Shown here one piece after another: positions 25,927 through 35,137 of a DNA stretch of 64,000 nt. Each line of letters begins with the position of its first letter. The stretch's first letter is position 1. The position numbers and the translations under genes were made by a program. The DNA is from Haladaptatus sp. QDMS2 (GTDB taxonomy: Archaea > Halobacteriota > Halobacteria > Halobacteriales > Halococcaceae): contig NZ_CP119792.1 of NCBI RefSeq assembly GCF_029338295.1, positions 186,001 to 250,000 on the forward strand. The letters are read 5' to 3'. The notes below the pieces were generated by a model. It was given only the letters and a program-made list of their open reading frames with translations, was not told the origin of the DNA and searched no databases.

Positions 25927-27819
25927 ATGACCAACGCCGTGACAGCAGCCGGGCTCGAACCGCTCTCTGAGAGCCTGTATCGATACCGCGATTCGTGTAA
26001 CGCTTACGCCGTCGTCGATGGGGACGCGGCCCTCATCATCGACCCGGGGTCCGGAGAAATCGGCGAAGTCCTCGCAGACGCGGGCGTCGAAACCGTCGAG
26101 TGGGCACTCCACACCCACCACCACCGCGACCAGTGCTGGGGGACCGACCAACTAGTCGAACGCGGCGCGAAGGTCGCCGTTCCGGAGCACGAACGCTTCC
26201 TGTTCGACGATGTCGAGACGTTCTGGTCGCGAAAGCGCCTCTACGACAACTACAACGACCGGAACACGTTTTTCACGCGGGGGTCGTCGCTCCCCGTCGA
26301 TGAAACCCTCGACGATTACGAGACCTTCGCGTGGCGCGACTACGAGTTCACCGTGATTCCGGCGAAGGGACACACCGGCGGAAGTAGCACGCTCCTCGCG
26401 ACAATCGACGGCCAGCGCGTCGCCTTCTGTGGCGACCTCATGCGAGCAGGAGGCCACCTCCACGACCTGCATTCTATGGAGTACGAGTACAGCGACATGA
26501 AGGGCGTCGTGTTCACGATACAATCGCTGAACGCCCTTGAATCAGCGGTTCCGAACCTCGTCTGTCCGGGCCATGGGGACGTGATACACGACCCCGAAGC
26601 GGACGTGGACAAACTCAGGCGACGGCTCATGCGCCTCGTCGACCTCGGCCCGCACGGCGATTCCGCGGTCGAGACGCTCGGCGTCGGGAGTCGGGCGTAT
26701 CTGCCGGAGATGCGGATGGTGCAGGTATCAGACCACCTGCTCTGGGGCGGTCCGTGGACCTGTTCTAACTTCTACGTCCTCTTGAGCGAGTCGGGGAAGG
26801 CGTTGTTCGTCGATTACGGCCACTCTCTGCGCGAGCACATGATGATCGGCCGCGAGCGAGAAGACATGGAACGGATGCGGTTCGTCGAACACCACCTGGA
26901 CGAACTCCGCGAGGAGTGGGGCGTCACCGACTTCGACGTGGTAATTCCCACCCACATCCACGACGACCACACTGTCGGCATCCCCCACCTCCAGCGTCAC
27001 TACGACGTGGACTGCTGGTCGCTCGACGAGGTGGCGAAAGTCATCGAAGACCCCGCCGCGTGGTCCGCCATGCCCTGCGTCATCCCCGAACCAATCGACG
27101 TGGCCCGGACGTTCACCGACGGCGCGACGTTCACCTGGGAGGAGTACGAATTCACCATCCATCACGCGCCCGGACAGACCGAGTACCACGCCGTCGTCGC
27201 CACCGAGGTGGACGGGCGAACCGTCGCGTTTACCGGTGACAACTACTTCGAGGGCGAGACGGTGGTTCACCCCGACCGCAACGAGCAGAAACCCCACCAG
27301 ACGACAGTGCTTCGCAACAGCTTCCAGTTCTGGATGCACGAGAAGTGCAAGGAGGTGATGCGCGAGGTCCAGCCAGACCGCATCTGTCCGGGCCACGGCG
27401 AGGTACTCGACGCCGACCCGCTCGACATCGAGGAGTACTGCGACTTCATCGACCGCAAGGAGTCGGTGTTTCGCGACCTCGTCCCCGAACCCGAGGCACA
27501 AGCTGTGGACCTGTTCTGGGCGAGGTTGCTTCCGTATCAGCAAGCCGCCGCACCCGGTGATTCTGTAGAGTACACCCTGCTCGTGCGGAACAACTTCGGC
27601 GAACCGACGACGGTCGGCGCACGCCTCCGCGATGCCGACGGCGAGGTGCTAAGCGAACGTCGGTCGATTGCCCTCGAACCTGACGACGAGGGCGAACTCG
27701 CGCTCTCCGGGCAGATTCCGGACGATGCAGATTCAGGCCGCAGGGTCCTCACAGCGGAACTGTTCGTCGAGGGCGAATCGAAAGGTCCGGTGGTCGAAGC
27801 GATAGTCCACGTCGAATAG
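25927..27819 (+). CDS. Tandem double metallo-beta-lactamase-fold protein with C-terminal beta-sandwich
   Basis: A protein of 630 aa with two complete MBL domains. Domain 1 (about 10-235): HTHHHRDQ at 62-69, GHTGGS near 149, FCGD at 167-170, CPGHGD at 213-218. Domain 2 (about 265-500): THIHDDH at 342-348, FTGDNYFEG at 435-443, CPGHGE at 487-492. Residues 520-630 form an Ig-like or beta-sandwich tail. Both sites keep their ligand residues, in the HxHxDH form in domain 2 and an HHHRD variant in domain 1. No signal peptide is seen, so it acts inside the cell. The substrate is unknown; hydrolysis of a lactone, thioester or similar is possible. Confidence 0.8.
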   Translation: MTNAVTAAGLEPLSESLYRYRDSCNAYAVVDGDAALIIDPGSGEIGEVLADAGVETVEWALHTHHHRDQCWGTDQLVERGAKVAVPEHERFLFDDVETFWSRKRLYDNYNDRNTFFTRGSSLPVDETLDDYETFAWRDYEFTVIPAKGHTGGSSTLLATIDGQRVAFCGDLMRAGGHLHDLHSMEYEYSDMKGVVFTIQSLNALESAVPNLVCPGHGDVIHDPEADVDKLRRRLMRLVDLGPHGDSAVETLGVGSRAYLPEMRMVQVSDHLLWGGPWTCSNFYVLLSESGKALFVDYGHSLREHMMIGREREDMERMRFVEHHLDELREEWGVTDFDVVIPTHIHDDHTVGIPHLQRHYDVDCWSLDEVAKVIEDPAAWSAMPCVIPEPIDVARTFTDGATFTWEEYEFTIHHAPGQTEYHAVVATEVDGRTVAFTGDNYFEGETVVHPDRNEQKPHQTTVLRNSFQFWMHEKCKEVMREVQPDRICPGHGEVLDADPLDIEEYCDFIDRKESVFRDLVPEPEAQAVDLFWARLLPYQQAAAPGDSVEYTLLVRNNFGEPTTVGARLRDADGEVLSERRSIALEPDDEGELALSGQIPDDADSGRRVLTAELFVEGESKGPVVEAIVHVE

Positions 27820-27851
27820 CGCGTCGCCCGCTCGGGTGGGTCCTCCCCAGT

Positions 27852-28955
27852 TCACGCCTCGAACGAAGCAGGAATCGCCGCTTCCACACCGGTTCGACGG
27901 GCCACGTCCGCGAGAAGGTCGAGCGTCGCCTGTTCGAAAGGAATGCCCTCGTCGATGCGCTCGCGTCGCAGTTCGTGTTCCAGTTTCCCCGGAAGCACCG
28001 CCCGGTCGCCCTTCGCGATTGGGCCGGTCCCGACCGATTCGCTGTAGTTAGTGTTTTGAATCATGTCGCGGAGTGTCTCGATTCGCGCTCGGTTCGCCGC
28101 ACGGGTCGCAAAGCGGTCGGGGTTCGCCAGCATGAACAGTGCCCCGTTGTTCACGTTCTCCCGCACGTCGTCGCCCGAGACGGTGTAGTCGCCGACGTAC
28201 CCGGCGAACACCTCGGCTATCATCGCCAGGCCGAACCCCTTGTGCCCTGAGGTTAACCCGCCGAGTGGAAGGAGTGCGCCGACGCCGTCCTCGTACGCCT
28301 GGGAGTCGGTGACGAAGTTCCCCTCCTCGTCTGTGACCCAGCCCTCGGGGAGCGGTTTGCCCTCGACGGCCCGCTTCGTGACCTTGCCGTGGGCCACCTG
28401 GCTCGTTGCGATGTCGAGGACGATTGGGTAGGGAGTCGCACCGAAGGTTGGTGCGCCGAAGGCGAGGGGATTCGTCGAGTACTGGCGGTCCGCGCTCCCC
28501 GGCGGCGCGACGAGGTGGTCTGTCCCGCCGGTGTTCACGAACGCGGCGAACAGTAATCCCGCGTCGGCCGCGCGTTCGGCCCACTCGCCGATGCGTCCGA
28601 GGTGTGTGGCGTTGCGAATGCCGACGATAGCGACGTCGTACTCGCGGGCGATGTCGATACCCACGTCCACCGCGCGACGGCCGACGACCTGTCCGTACTG
28701 GAGGTTTCCCTCGACCTGCGCGGTCGTGTCCGAGGGGCGTTCGATTTCGACAGCTGCCTGCGGGTCGATGTCCCCCTCGGCAACCATCTCGCGATAGCGG
28801 GTTCCCATCCTGATGCTGCCGTGTGAGCCGTGGCCGCGAAGGTCCGCTTCGACGAGTGATTCCGCAACCTCTGTGGCCACTGTCTCAGGGGCTCCCTGTG
28901 CCAAAACGAGGGCGCGTACGAACGATTCGAGTTCTCCCGCGTCAATCTGTCGCAT
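27852..28955 (-). CDS. Malate/L-lactate/ureidoglycolate dehydrogenase family (LDH2)
   Basis: A protein of 367 aa of the LDH2/MDH2 oxidoreductase family: GHGSHGSIRM near 41, NATHLGRIGEWAE (His catalytic) near 115, and DIATSQVAHGKV near 197. Family members use NAD(P) to oxidise 2-hydroxyacids such as L-malate, L-sulfolactate, ureidoglycolate or 2,3-diketo-L-gulonate. In this cluster a keto or hydroxy sugar-acid substrate is as likely as malate. It faces the CMD gene with a divergent 111-bp spacer. Confidence 0.88.
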   Translation of the reverse strand: MRQIDAGELESFVRALVLAQGAPETVATEVAESLVEADLRGHGSHGSIRMGTRYREMVAEGDIDPQAAVEIERPSDTTAQVEGNLQYGQVVGRRAVDVGIDIAREYDVAIVGIRNATHLGRIGEWAERAADAGLLFAAFVNTGGTDHLVAPPGSADRQYSTNPLAFGAPTFGATPYPIVLDIATSQVAHGKVTKRAVEGKPLPEGWVTDEEGNFVTDSQAYEDGVGALLPLGGLTSGHKGFGLAMIAEVFAGYVGDYTVSGDDVRENVNNGALFMLANPDRFATRAANRARIETLRDMIQNTNYSESVGTGPIAKGDRAVLPGKLEHELRRERIDEGIPFEQATLDLLADVARRTGVEAAIPASFEA

Positions 28956-29066
28956 GGTTCGTCCGACTTTTCGAGCGTGGATAAATCCTCAGGTGGGCCG
29001 CCACAATCGCCGGTTTTCGGCGAGACACGGGCGAACGTATTTGTCCCCGCTTGGGAATTCTCTGGC

Positions 29067-29675
29067 ATGGCTCGCATCCCCTACGTCACCGACGACGACC
29101 TGCCCGAAGCAGCGCGCGAACTCCTCGGTTCCTACCACTCGATGGAACGCGAATTCGTCCCCCACATCGCAGACCCCTCCCCCGAGTACCTCGCCTCCCG
29201 CCGCGACCGCCGACCGAACGTCTACGGCGCGCTCGGCAACAACCCGGGCGTACTCGCCGTGTTTCGCGAGATGGCGAGCGGGATTCGAGGGAGTTGCGGG
29301 CTAAGCGAGTACCGCCGCGAACTGGTCATCCTCACTGTCGCACGGAGCGTCCGCGCCGACTACGAGTGGCACCAGCACGTCCCCATCGCGCTCGCCGGCG
29401 ACGTGACCGAAGCCGAGATTCGCGCCATCTCCGCGGGGCGGACGGACGCGTTCGCAGACCCTGAAGCTGCGCTCGTCGCTTACGCTGGCCGGGTCGCCGC
29501 CGGTGCTGTCACCGACGCAGACCACACCGCCCTCGCCGAACACTTCGACGCAGAACGCATCGTCGGGACGAATATGCTCGCCGGATTCTATCTCGGTCTC
29601 GCCCGAATGCTCGACGCGCTCGGCGTCGAACCCGAAGAATCGTTCGTCGGGTGGGAACTCGAAAATCTGTCGTAG
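29067..29675 (+). CDS. Carboxymuconolactone decarboxylase / AhpD-like protein
   Basis: A protein of 202 aa from ATG 29067, which sits 26 nt after a CGTATTTG TATA-like box; the longer frame has poor composition. The alpha-helical CMD core is SEYRRELVILTVARSVRADYEWHQH. The CxxC redox pair of AhpD is absent, so this is not a peroxiredoxin reductase and may be a lactone or cofactor-independent decarboxylase-like protein. It is the first of four co-directional genes with an amidase and two enolase-superfamily genes. Confidence 0.78.
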   Translation: MARIPYVTDDDLPEAARELLGSYHSMEREFVPHIADPSPEYLASRRDRRPNVYGALGNNPGVLAVFREMASGIRGSCGLSEYRRELVILTVARSVRADYEWHQHVPIALAGDVTEAEIRAISAGRTDAFADPEAALVAYAGRVAAGAVTDADHTALAEHFDAERIVGTNMLAGFYLGLARMLDALGVEPEESFVGWELENLS

Positions 29676-29736
29676 CGAGACGCTCTCATTATTCATTCCG
29701 GGATACCTTTTTCACGACAGTCAGCCAGTCTCAGGT

Positions 29737-31185
29737 ATGTCCGAGTCACTGTGCTACGAGTCTGCGACACGGCTTGCAGAGCGAATTCGAACCGGCGATC
29801 TCTCACCGGTCACAGTCGTCGAAGCCCACCTGAACCGCATCGCGGACCGTGACGACGCGGTGAACGCCTTCGTGACGGTAACCGAATCCCGGGCACTGGA
29901 AGCCGCCCGTGAGGCAGAACGTGCCGTCGAAGCGGGTGAATCCCTCGGCCCGCTCCACGGAGTTCCAGTGGCGATAAAGGATTTGCAGAACGTCGGCGGC
30001 GTCCGAACCACGTTCGGGTCCCGCCTGTTCGAGGACCACGTCGCGGACGCGGACGACCCATTCGTCTCCCGGCTTCGAGAGGCGGGCGCAATCGTCATCG
30101 GGAAGACCAACACTCCGGAATTCGGCCTCGGGTGTACGACAGACAACCTCGTCGCTGGACCCACTTCGACGCCGTTCGCCCCCGGCCTGAACTCGGGGGG
30201 TTCCTCGGGCGGGGCGGGAGCGGCGCTCGCAGACGGGATGGCCCCACTCGCTCAGGGGTCTGACACGGGCGGGTCGATTCGCACGCCAGCCGCCTTCTGT
30301 GGGGTCTACGGGCTGAAACCCTCGTTCGGCCGAGTTCCCCGAGTGAGTCGGCCCGATGCATTCGAGGCCCATACGCCGTTTTCCCACGTCGGCCCGATGG
30401 CGAGAACGGTCGAAGACGCCGCGCTCATGCTCTCGGTGATGGCCGGCCCGCACCCCGAAGACCCGTTCTCGCTGCCTGACGATGGCGTCGAATACGTCGG
30501 CGCGACCGACCGCACGATCGACGACCTGTCTATCGCCTACAGCCCCGACATGGGCATCTACCCTGTCTCGCCCGAGGTGCGCGACGTCGTCGCCGAGGCG
30601 GTTTCGGTGTTCACCGAAGCGGGCGCGAACGTAGCGCAGGCGGACCCGGATTTCGACTGCGAACAGGCAGACATCCTCTCAGCGTTCTACACCTTTGCAA
30701 ACATTCGCTGGTACTCGCTGTTCGACAACTTAGAACGGGAACACGGACTGGACCCTTATGGCGAAGACCGCGAGAAACTTCGACCAATCACGGTCGAAAC
30801 CATCCTCGAAACCGACCCGGTGACGACCCGCGAGTACAAGCGGGCAGACGCGGTTCGAACGCGAATTTACGACGGTATTCAGGACCTCCTCGCGACGTAC
30901 GACCTGCTCGTGACGCCGACGCTCGCGGTCCCGCCGTTCCCCCACGGCGAGCACCCGGCGGAAATCGACGGCGTGGAGACCGAACCACTTCGGGGCTGGG
31001 TGCTCACCCAGCCGTTCAACATGTCGGGCCATCCCGCCGCCTCGATTCCCGCCGGATTCACCGACGACGGCCTCCCGGTCGGCTTGCAAATCGTCGGTAG
31101 ACGGTTTGCCGACGACGATGTCATCGCCGCGAGTGCCGCGTTCGAACGAGAACGGCCCTGGGAAAACGCCTACCCACCGCGCTGA
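29737..31185 (+). CDS. Amidase signature family hydrolase
   Basis: A protein of 482 aa from ATG 29737. Amidase-signature triad visible: K81 (AIKDLQ), cis-serine S157 (GGSSGG) and nucleophile S180 (DTGGSIRT). It hydrolyses an amide to acid plus ammonia; the substrate is unknown. GatA is unlikely because no GatB or GatC is nearby and tRNA-binding extensions are missing. It begins 62 nt after the CMD gene and precedes two sugar-acid dehydratase genes, so it may release a sugar acid from an amide (inference). Confidence 0.88.
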   Translation: MSESLCYESATRLAERIRTGDLSPVTVVEAHLNRIADRDDAVNAFVTVTESRALEAAREAERAVEAGESLGPLHGVPVAIKDLQNVGGVRTTFGSRLFEDHVADADDPFVSRLREAGAIVIGKTNTPEFGLGCTTDNLVAGPTSTPFAPGLNSGGSSGGAGAALADGMAPLAQGSDTGGSIRTPAAFCGVYGLKPSFGRVPRVSRPDAFEAHTPFSHVGPMARTVEDAALMLSVMAGPHPEDPFSLPDDGVEYVGATDRTIDDLSIAYSPDMGIYPVSPEVRDVVAEAVSVFTEAGANVAQADPDFDCEQADILSAFYTFANIRWYSLFDNLEREHGLDPYGEDREKLRPITVETILETDPVTTREYKRADAVRTRIYDGIQDLLATYDLLVTPTLAVPPFPHGEHPAEIDGVETEPLRGWVLTQPFNMSGHPAASIPAGFTDDGLPVGLQIVGRRFADDDVIAASAAFERERPWENAYPPR

Positions 31186-31232
31186 GACCGGGGCGACCGA
31201 AACGCTTTGTCGCTGCCCGAACCACGTGAGCC

Positions 31233-32324
31233 ATGGAAATCACGGACGTTCGGGTGGACACCCTGCAAGTCCCACTCGCGAACGAACTCGGTGACGCCCG
31301 CGCCTCGGTGAACGAGCGATTCTGGGTGGTCGTCGAACTGGAGACCGACACCGGCTACACTGGAACCGGGTGGCTGGGCACGTGGCGGGTGCCCGACCTG
31401 TTCGAACGCTACACACGCTCGTTCGCGGACTTGCTCGTGGGCCGAGACCCCTTCGCCACCGAATCGCTCCGGGAGGCGATGCGCGAGCGCACGCTCTACT
31501 ACCCAGGTGAGATAGGCTTCTCCGCAAATCCACGGTCGGCCATCGACGTCGCCTGCTGGGACCTCAAAGCGCAAGCGGCAGGCCGCCCGCTCTACGCGCT
31601 GCTCGGGGGCGAGGAGCGTGAGATTCCGGCCTACTGTTCGCGCCTCGACGCGGGGTACGACGAGGAAGAATTGGTGGCCAACCACGCGGAGGCAGTCGAA
31701 GACGGTTTCGACGCGGTGAAGACGAAAGTCGGGGGCAGACCGCTCACAGAGGACGTGGCGCGAGTCAGGGCACTTCGCGAGGAACTCGGCCCCGACGTGG
31801 AGATTCTCGTGGACGCGAATCAGGCGTGGACGCCCGCCGAGGCGATACGAGCGATGGCCGAACTCGAGCGTTTCGACGTCGGGTGGGTGGAGGAACCCGT
31901 CTCCGAATTCGACGTGGCTGGCTACGAGTGCGTTTCCGCCCAGGCCACCGCGCCCATTGCCACAGGAGAGATGTTCTACCGCCTCGACCGGCTGCGGCAA
32001 CTGCTCACGGCAGGGGCCGTCGATGTTGCCCAGCACGACTTGCTTCGCGGGGGTGGCATCACCGGCCAGTGGGACGCCGCCCGCCTCGCTCACGCCCACG
32101 GCGTTCCGTTCGCCCCGCACATCTACTACGAACTGTCCGCCCACCTCGTGAGCGCCGCGCCGACGGGCCGCATTGTCGAATACATCCCCGAATACGACGT
32201 TACGCCGGTTCTCGAAAACGCCCCCGAGGTCGCAGACGGCTGCGTTCACCTGCCGGACGACCCGGGCCACGGCTATCGAATCGACCCCAATGCGCGGGCG
32301 GAGTACCGCGTAACGTTCGATTGA
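31233..32324 (+). CDS. Enolase-superfamily (MR/MLE) enzyme, KxK type
   Basis: A protein of 363 aa. Mandelate-racemase-like active site: K163-T-K165, metal ligands D194 (VDANQ), E220 (WVEEP) and E246 (TGE), and the H296/D269 dyad (APHIYYE, AQHD). An N-terminal capping domain covers residues 1-115. Lys and His on opposite faces support epimerisation or dehydration of an acid sugar, with galactarate, glucarate, gluconate and fuconate dehydratases as candidates. ATG 31233 lies about 26 nt after ACGCTTTG, so leaderless. A second MR/MLE gene follows 52 bp later. Confidence 0.88.
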   Translation: MEITDVRVDTLQVPLANELGDARASVNERFWVVVELETDTGYTGTGWLGTWRVPDLFERYTRSFADLLVGRDPFATESLREAMRERTLYYPGEIGFSANPRSAIDVACWDLKAQAAGRPLYALLGGEEREIPAYCSRLDAGYDEEELVANHAEAVEDGFDAVKTKVGGRPLTEDVARVRALREELGPDVEILVDANQAWTPAEAIRAMAELERFDVGWVEEPVSEFDVAGYECVSAQATAPIATGEMFYRLDRLRQLLTAGAVDVAQHDLLRGGGITGQWDAARLAHAHGVPFAPHIYYELSAHLVSAAPTGRIVEYIPEYDVTPVLENAPEVADGCVHLPDDPGHGYRIDPNARAEYRVTFD

Positions 32325-32376
32325 CGCGGGTCGCCCCGACCCAAACCACCATTACCCCGGGCGACGACGCACACTC

Positions 32377-33549
32377 ATGCCACCGGCTATCACGCGCATC
32401 GAGACCGTCGAGTTCACCTATCCGATAGCAAACGCCACGACGAATCCGCGCGGCTTCGACCTGGCCTACGCGGAGGGCGCGACCCACGACCGGACGACCT
32501 ACGCGCTGCGAATCGAGACGGACGCGGGAATCGCCGGCGAGTACGTCGGCGGCAATCCACCCGCCTTCGCGCAGGTGAACATGGTCGCAGACTACCTCGT
32601 CGGGAAGAATCCGCTCGCCCGCGAGAAACACTGGAGCGAACTCAAGCGAGCGTTGCGTAAGTACGACCGCATGGGAATCGGTCCGCTCGACATCGCGCTG
32701 TGGGATTTCGCGGGGAAGTACCACGACGCGCCGATCCACGAGTTACTGGGCACGTACCGCACCCGGCTTCCGGCCTACGCTTCGACGTACTTCGGGACGG
32801 AGGGCGGTGGTCTCGAATCGCCGACCGAGTACGCGGATTTCGCCGAAGCCTGCCTCGACCGCGGGTTCGGGGCGTTTAAGATTCACCCAGTCGGTGGAAT
32901 CGACGACCGCGACTTCGACCAAGAAATCGAGACGGTTCGAACCGTCGGCGAGCGCGTCGGCGACGAGATGGACCTGATGCTCGACCCGGTTTGTGAATAT
33001 GAGACGTTCGGTGACGCGCTGAAGGTGGGCAAAGCGTGCGACGAAGCAGGCTATTTCTGGTACGAAGACCCCTACCGCGACGGCAGCACCTCACAGCACG
33101 GCCACCGAAAGCTCAGAGAGGCGCTCGATACACCCCTGCTCATCACCGAGATGCTGCGCGGACTCGAATCGCACACCGATTTTGTGGCAAACGAGGCGAC
33201 CGACTTCGTCCGCGCCGACCCCGAGTGGGACGGCGGAATCACCGGCGCGATGAAGATTGCGCGCGTCGCGGAAGGCTTCGGCCTCGACGTGGAGTACCAC
33301 CTCTCCGGCCCGGCCCAGCGCCACTGCATGGCGGCGACCCGGAATTCGAACTTCTACGAACTCGGACTGGTCGGTCCCGAGGCGACGATACCACACGCAG
33401 AGGGCCCGTTCTACGCGGGTGGCTACACCGACAGCATGGACGCGGCGGACGACGGGACGTATACCGTTCCCGAGGGGCCTGGCCTCGGCGTCACCTACGA
33501 CTGGGAATACATCCGGGAGAACGCGCTCGGCGGGCGCGTCTACGAGTGA
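32377..33549 (+). CDS. Enolase-superfamily enzyme, KxH type (paralogue of 44747-45913)
   Basis: A protein of 390 aa. The second-strand motif is K168-I-H170 instead of KxK. Metal ligands D203 (MLDPVCEY), E230 (WYEDP), E258 (TEML); late-barrel residues D281/D285 (RADPEWDGG) and H308 (VEYH), with H316 in RHCMAA. The family ends in GVTYDWEYI and NALGGRVY, shared with the paralogue at 44747, as are the KNPLAREKHWSE and YDRMGIGPLDIALWDFAGKYHDAPIHELLG regions (quoted parts only). It should dehydrate an acid sugar; the substrate cannot be read. A short GGGTCG-CCC-CGACCC hairpin precedes it at 32328-32342. Confidence 0.85.
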   Translation: MPPAITRIETVEFTYPIANATTNPRGFDLAYAEGATHDRTTYALRIETDAGIAGEYVGGNPPAFAQVNMVADYLVGKNPLAREKHWSELKRALRKYDRMGIGPLDIALWDFAGKYHDAPIHELLGTYRTRLPAYASTYFGTEGGGLESPTEYADFAEACLDRGFGAFKIHPVGGIDDRDFDQEIETVRTVGERVGDEMDLMLDPVCEYETFGDALKVGKACDEAGYFWYEDPYRDGSTSQHGHRKLREALDTPLLITEMLRGLESHTDFVANEATDFVRADPEWDGGITGAMKIARVAEGFGLDVEYHLSGPAQRHCMAATRNSNFYELGLVGPEATIPHAEGPFYAGGYTDSMDAADDGTYTVPEGPGLGVTYDWEYIRENALGGRVYE

Positions 33550-33565
33550 AAAACAGGCGACCAGG

Positions 33566-35137
33566 TCAGCCTTCGATGCCGAATTCGTCCGCGCGTTTCG
33601 GCGGGGTGTCCTTGCTCAGGTCGTTTGCCTCGAGTTCAGCGTCGATGCGCACGAGTTGCGCGGCGAGGTCAGTCGCGCCGGTCCAGACGTCGCGTTTCAG
33701 GTCGGCCGGTTCCACGATGGGGTCCGATTCGAGGACGTCCCGTATCTCGCCGTAGATGCAGTCGATGCCGGTCGTCGTCCGCCCCTCGTGGGTGGCCACA
33801 CGGAGCCTGATGACGCTTCGCCAGCCGTCCATGCCGCCGTTGACCGCGAGCGAGCGAGGAATGTCCGCGAGCGCATCGCCAAACGCTTCGATGGCCAACT
33901 GCTCTGCACCGGCAACCGAGCGGGCGTGGTCGCGGACCGCTTTCGACGCGCTCATCTCGACGGCCCCGCCGCCGGCCACGACGGTTCCGGACGACTGAGC
34001 GCGGCCAACGGCTGCGAGCGCGCTCTCGACAGACCGCTCGAAGGCTGCCACCGACCGCTCGTCGGGGGCACGACAGAACAGCGTGAACACCGGGTTCGCG
34101 TCGGCTTCGACGACTATCAGGTCGCGCCCCGCTCGCCGGGTGAGGCCGACGTTCGCGGTGCCGAGCGTTTCTTCGGTCAGTTCGCCGAGGGAGGGGACGA
34201 TGGTCGCACCCGTTACCCGGGCGATTCGCGGGAGGTCTGCGTCGTCGACGCGCTGGACGGCGAGCACGCCCGCGTTCGCCAGATCGCGTTTTACGCTATC
34301 GTTGATGGCCATCCCGGTGACGATGAACTGGCAGCCAGCATCGACGGCGGCCGCCAACTGGTCACGGAAGGCCTCGCGCTCCTGGTCTGCGAACGCCGCC
34401 CGGTCCTCGAAGCCCTCAACAGAGAGCGAGAGACGAGTGTCGGTCCGGCTTCGCTCGCCGCCGTATCGCGGGATGTCTACCGTGTCAGTGAGCACCGCGA
34501 CCCCGGTGTCGTGAAGCGAGCGGGGCATCCCCTCGGCGGCCGGGTCGCGGTCGAGGACGACGCCAGCGACGAGTTCGGTCTCGGCTTCCGCACCGCCGAG
34601 CCGCGAGCTGACCTTCACCATCGATGGGTCGAACTCGCCGCCCTGGGCGACGGCATCGACCACGCGGGCGAGGTAGTTGCCGAGCTGGTGGCGGGTGTTC
34701 GGGTTGCGCGTTCCGGTGAGTGCGGTTCTCGCGACCGCTTCGACGCCGACCGTCGAAAGCGGGCGGGCCTGTTGGTCGAGGTGGTCGCAGGCGACGGTGA
34801 CCGCCTCACGGAACCCGCGTTCGATGACGGTCGGATGGAGCCCCATCTCGGAGAGCCGACTGGCTTCGTCCAGCAGCGCCCCGGTGAGCGCGACGAGCGT
34901 GCTCGCGCCGTCGCCCTCCGTTTTCCTGAAGTCGCTCGCCGCTGTTTTGAGCAGCGAGACGGCCGGATTGTCGATGTCGAGCCGGTCGAGGACGAGCGAC
35001 CCCGAGGACGTGGTCGTCACGGTTCCCTCGGCCCCGATGACCAGTTTGTTCGCGCCGAAGGGCCCGAGTGTCGTGCGAACGATGTCGCAGACGGTTCGGG
35101 CGTCGGCGGTGAGACGGTCGCGCGCGTTGTCAGCCAT
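33566..35137 (-). CDS. Divergent thermosome (group II chaperonin) paralogue
   Basis: A protein of 523 aa with the chaperonin architecture: equatorial parts (TVCDIVRTTLGPFGANKLV, near 15-33; AGGGAVEMSASK, near 370) around intermediate and apical domains. Normal thermosomes have NDGATIL and GDGTTT; here they are SSGSLVL (44-50) and EGDGAST (74-80), so nucleotide-handling residues are altered though the catalytic Asp of GDG remains. The C-terminus lacks the GGM repeats. It is bracketed by sugar-acid genes and has its own start next to a TATA-like element at 35163-35170. A specialised or regulatory chaperonin subunit is possible; whether it still folds proteins is unclear. Confidence 0.85.
   Translation of the reverse strand: MADNARDRLTADARTVCDIVRTTLGPFGANKLVIGAEGTVTTTSSGSLVLDRLDIDNPAVSLLKTAASDFRKTEGDGASTLVALTGALLDEASRLSEMGLHPTVIERGFREAVTVACDHLDQQARPLSTVGVEAVARTALTGTRNPNTRHQLGNYLARVVDAVAQGGEFDPSMVKVSSRLGGAEAETELVAGVVLDRDPAAEGMPRSLHDTGVAVLTDTVDIPRYGGERSRTDTRLSLSVEGFEDRAAFADQEREAFRDQLAAAVDAGCQFIVTGMAINDSVKRDLANAGVLAVQRVDDADLPRIARVTGATIVPSLGELTEETLGTANVGLTRRAGRDLIVVEADANPVFTLFCRAPDERSVAAFERSVESALAAVGRAQSSGTVVAGGGAVEMSASKAVRDHARSVAGAEQLAIEAFGDALADIPRSLAVNGGMDGWRSVIRLRVATHEGRTTTGIDCIYGEIRDVLESDPIVEPADLKRDVWTGATDLAAQLVRIDAELEANDLSKDTPPKRADEFGIEG

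Noticed and set aside
32328-32342. GGGTCG-CCC-CGACCC hairpin as an operator
   Set aside because: Six-base arms with a three-base loop are common by chance in GC-rich DNA; mentioned only under the following gene.
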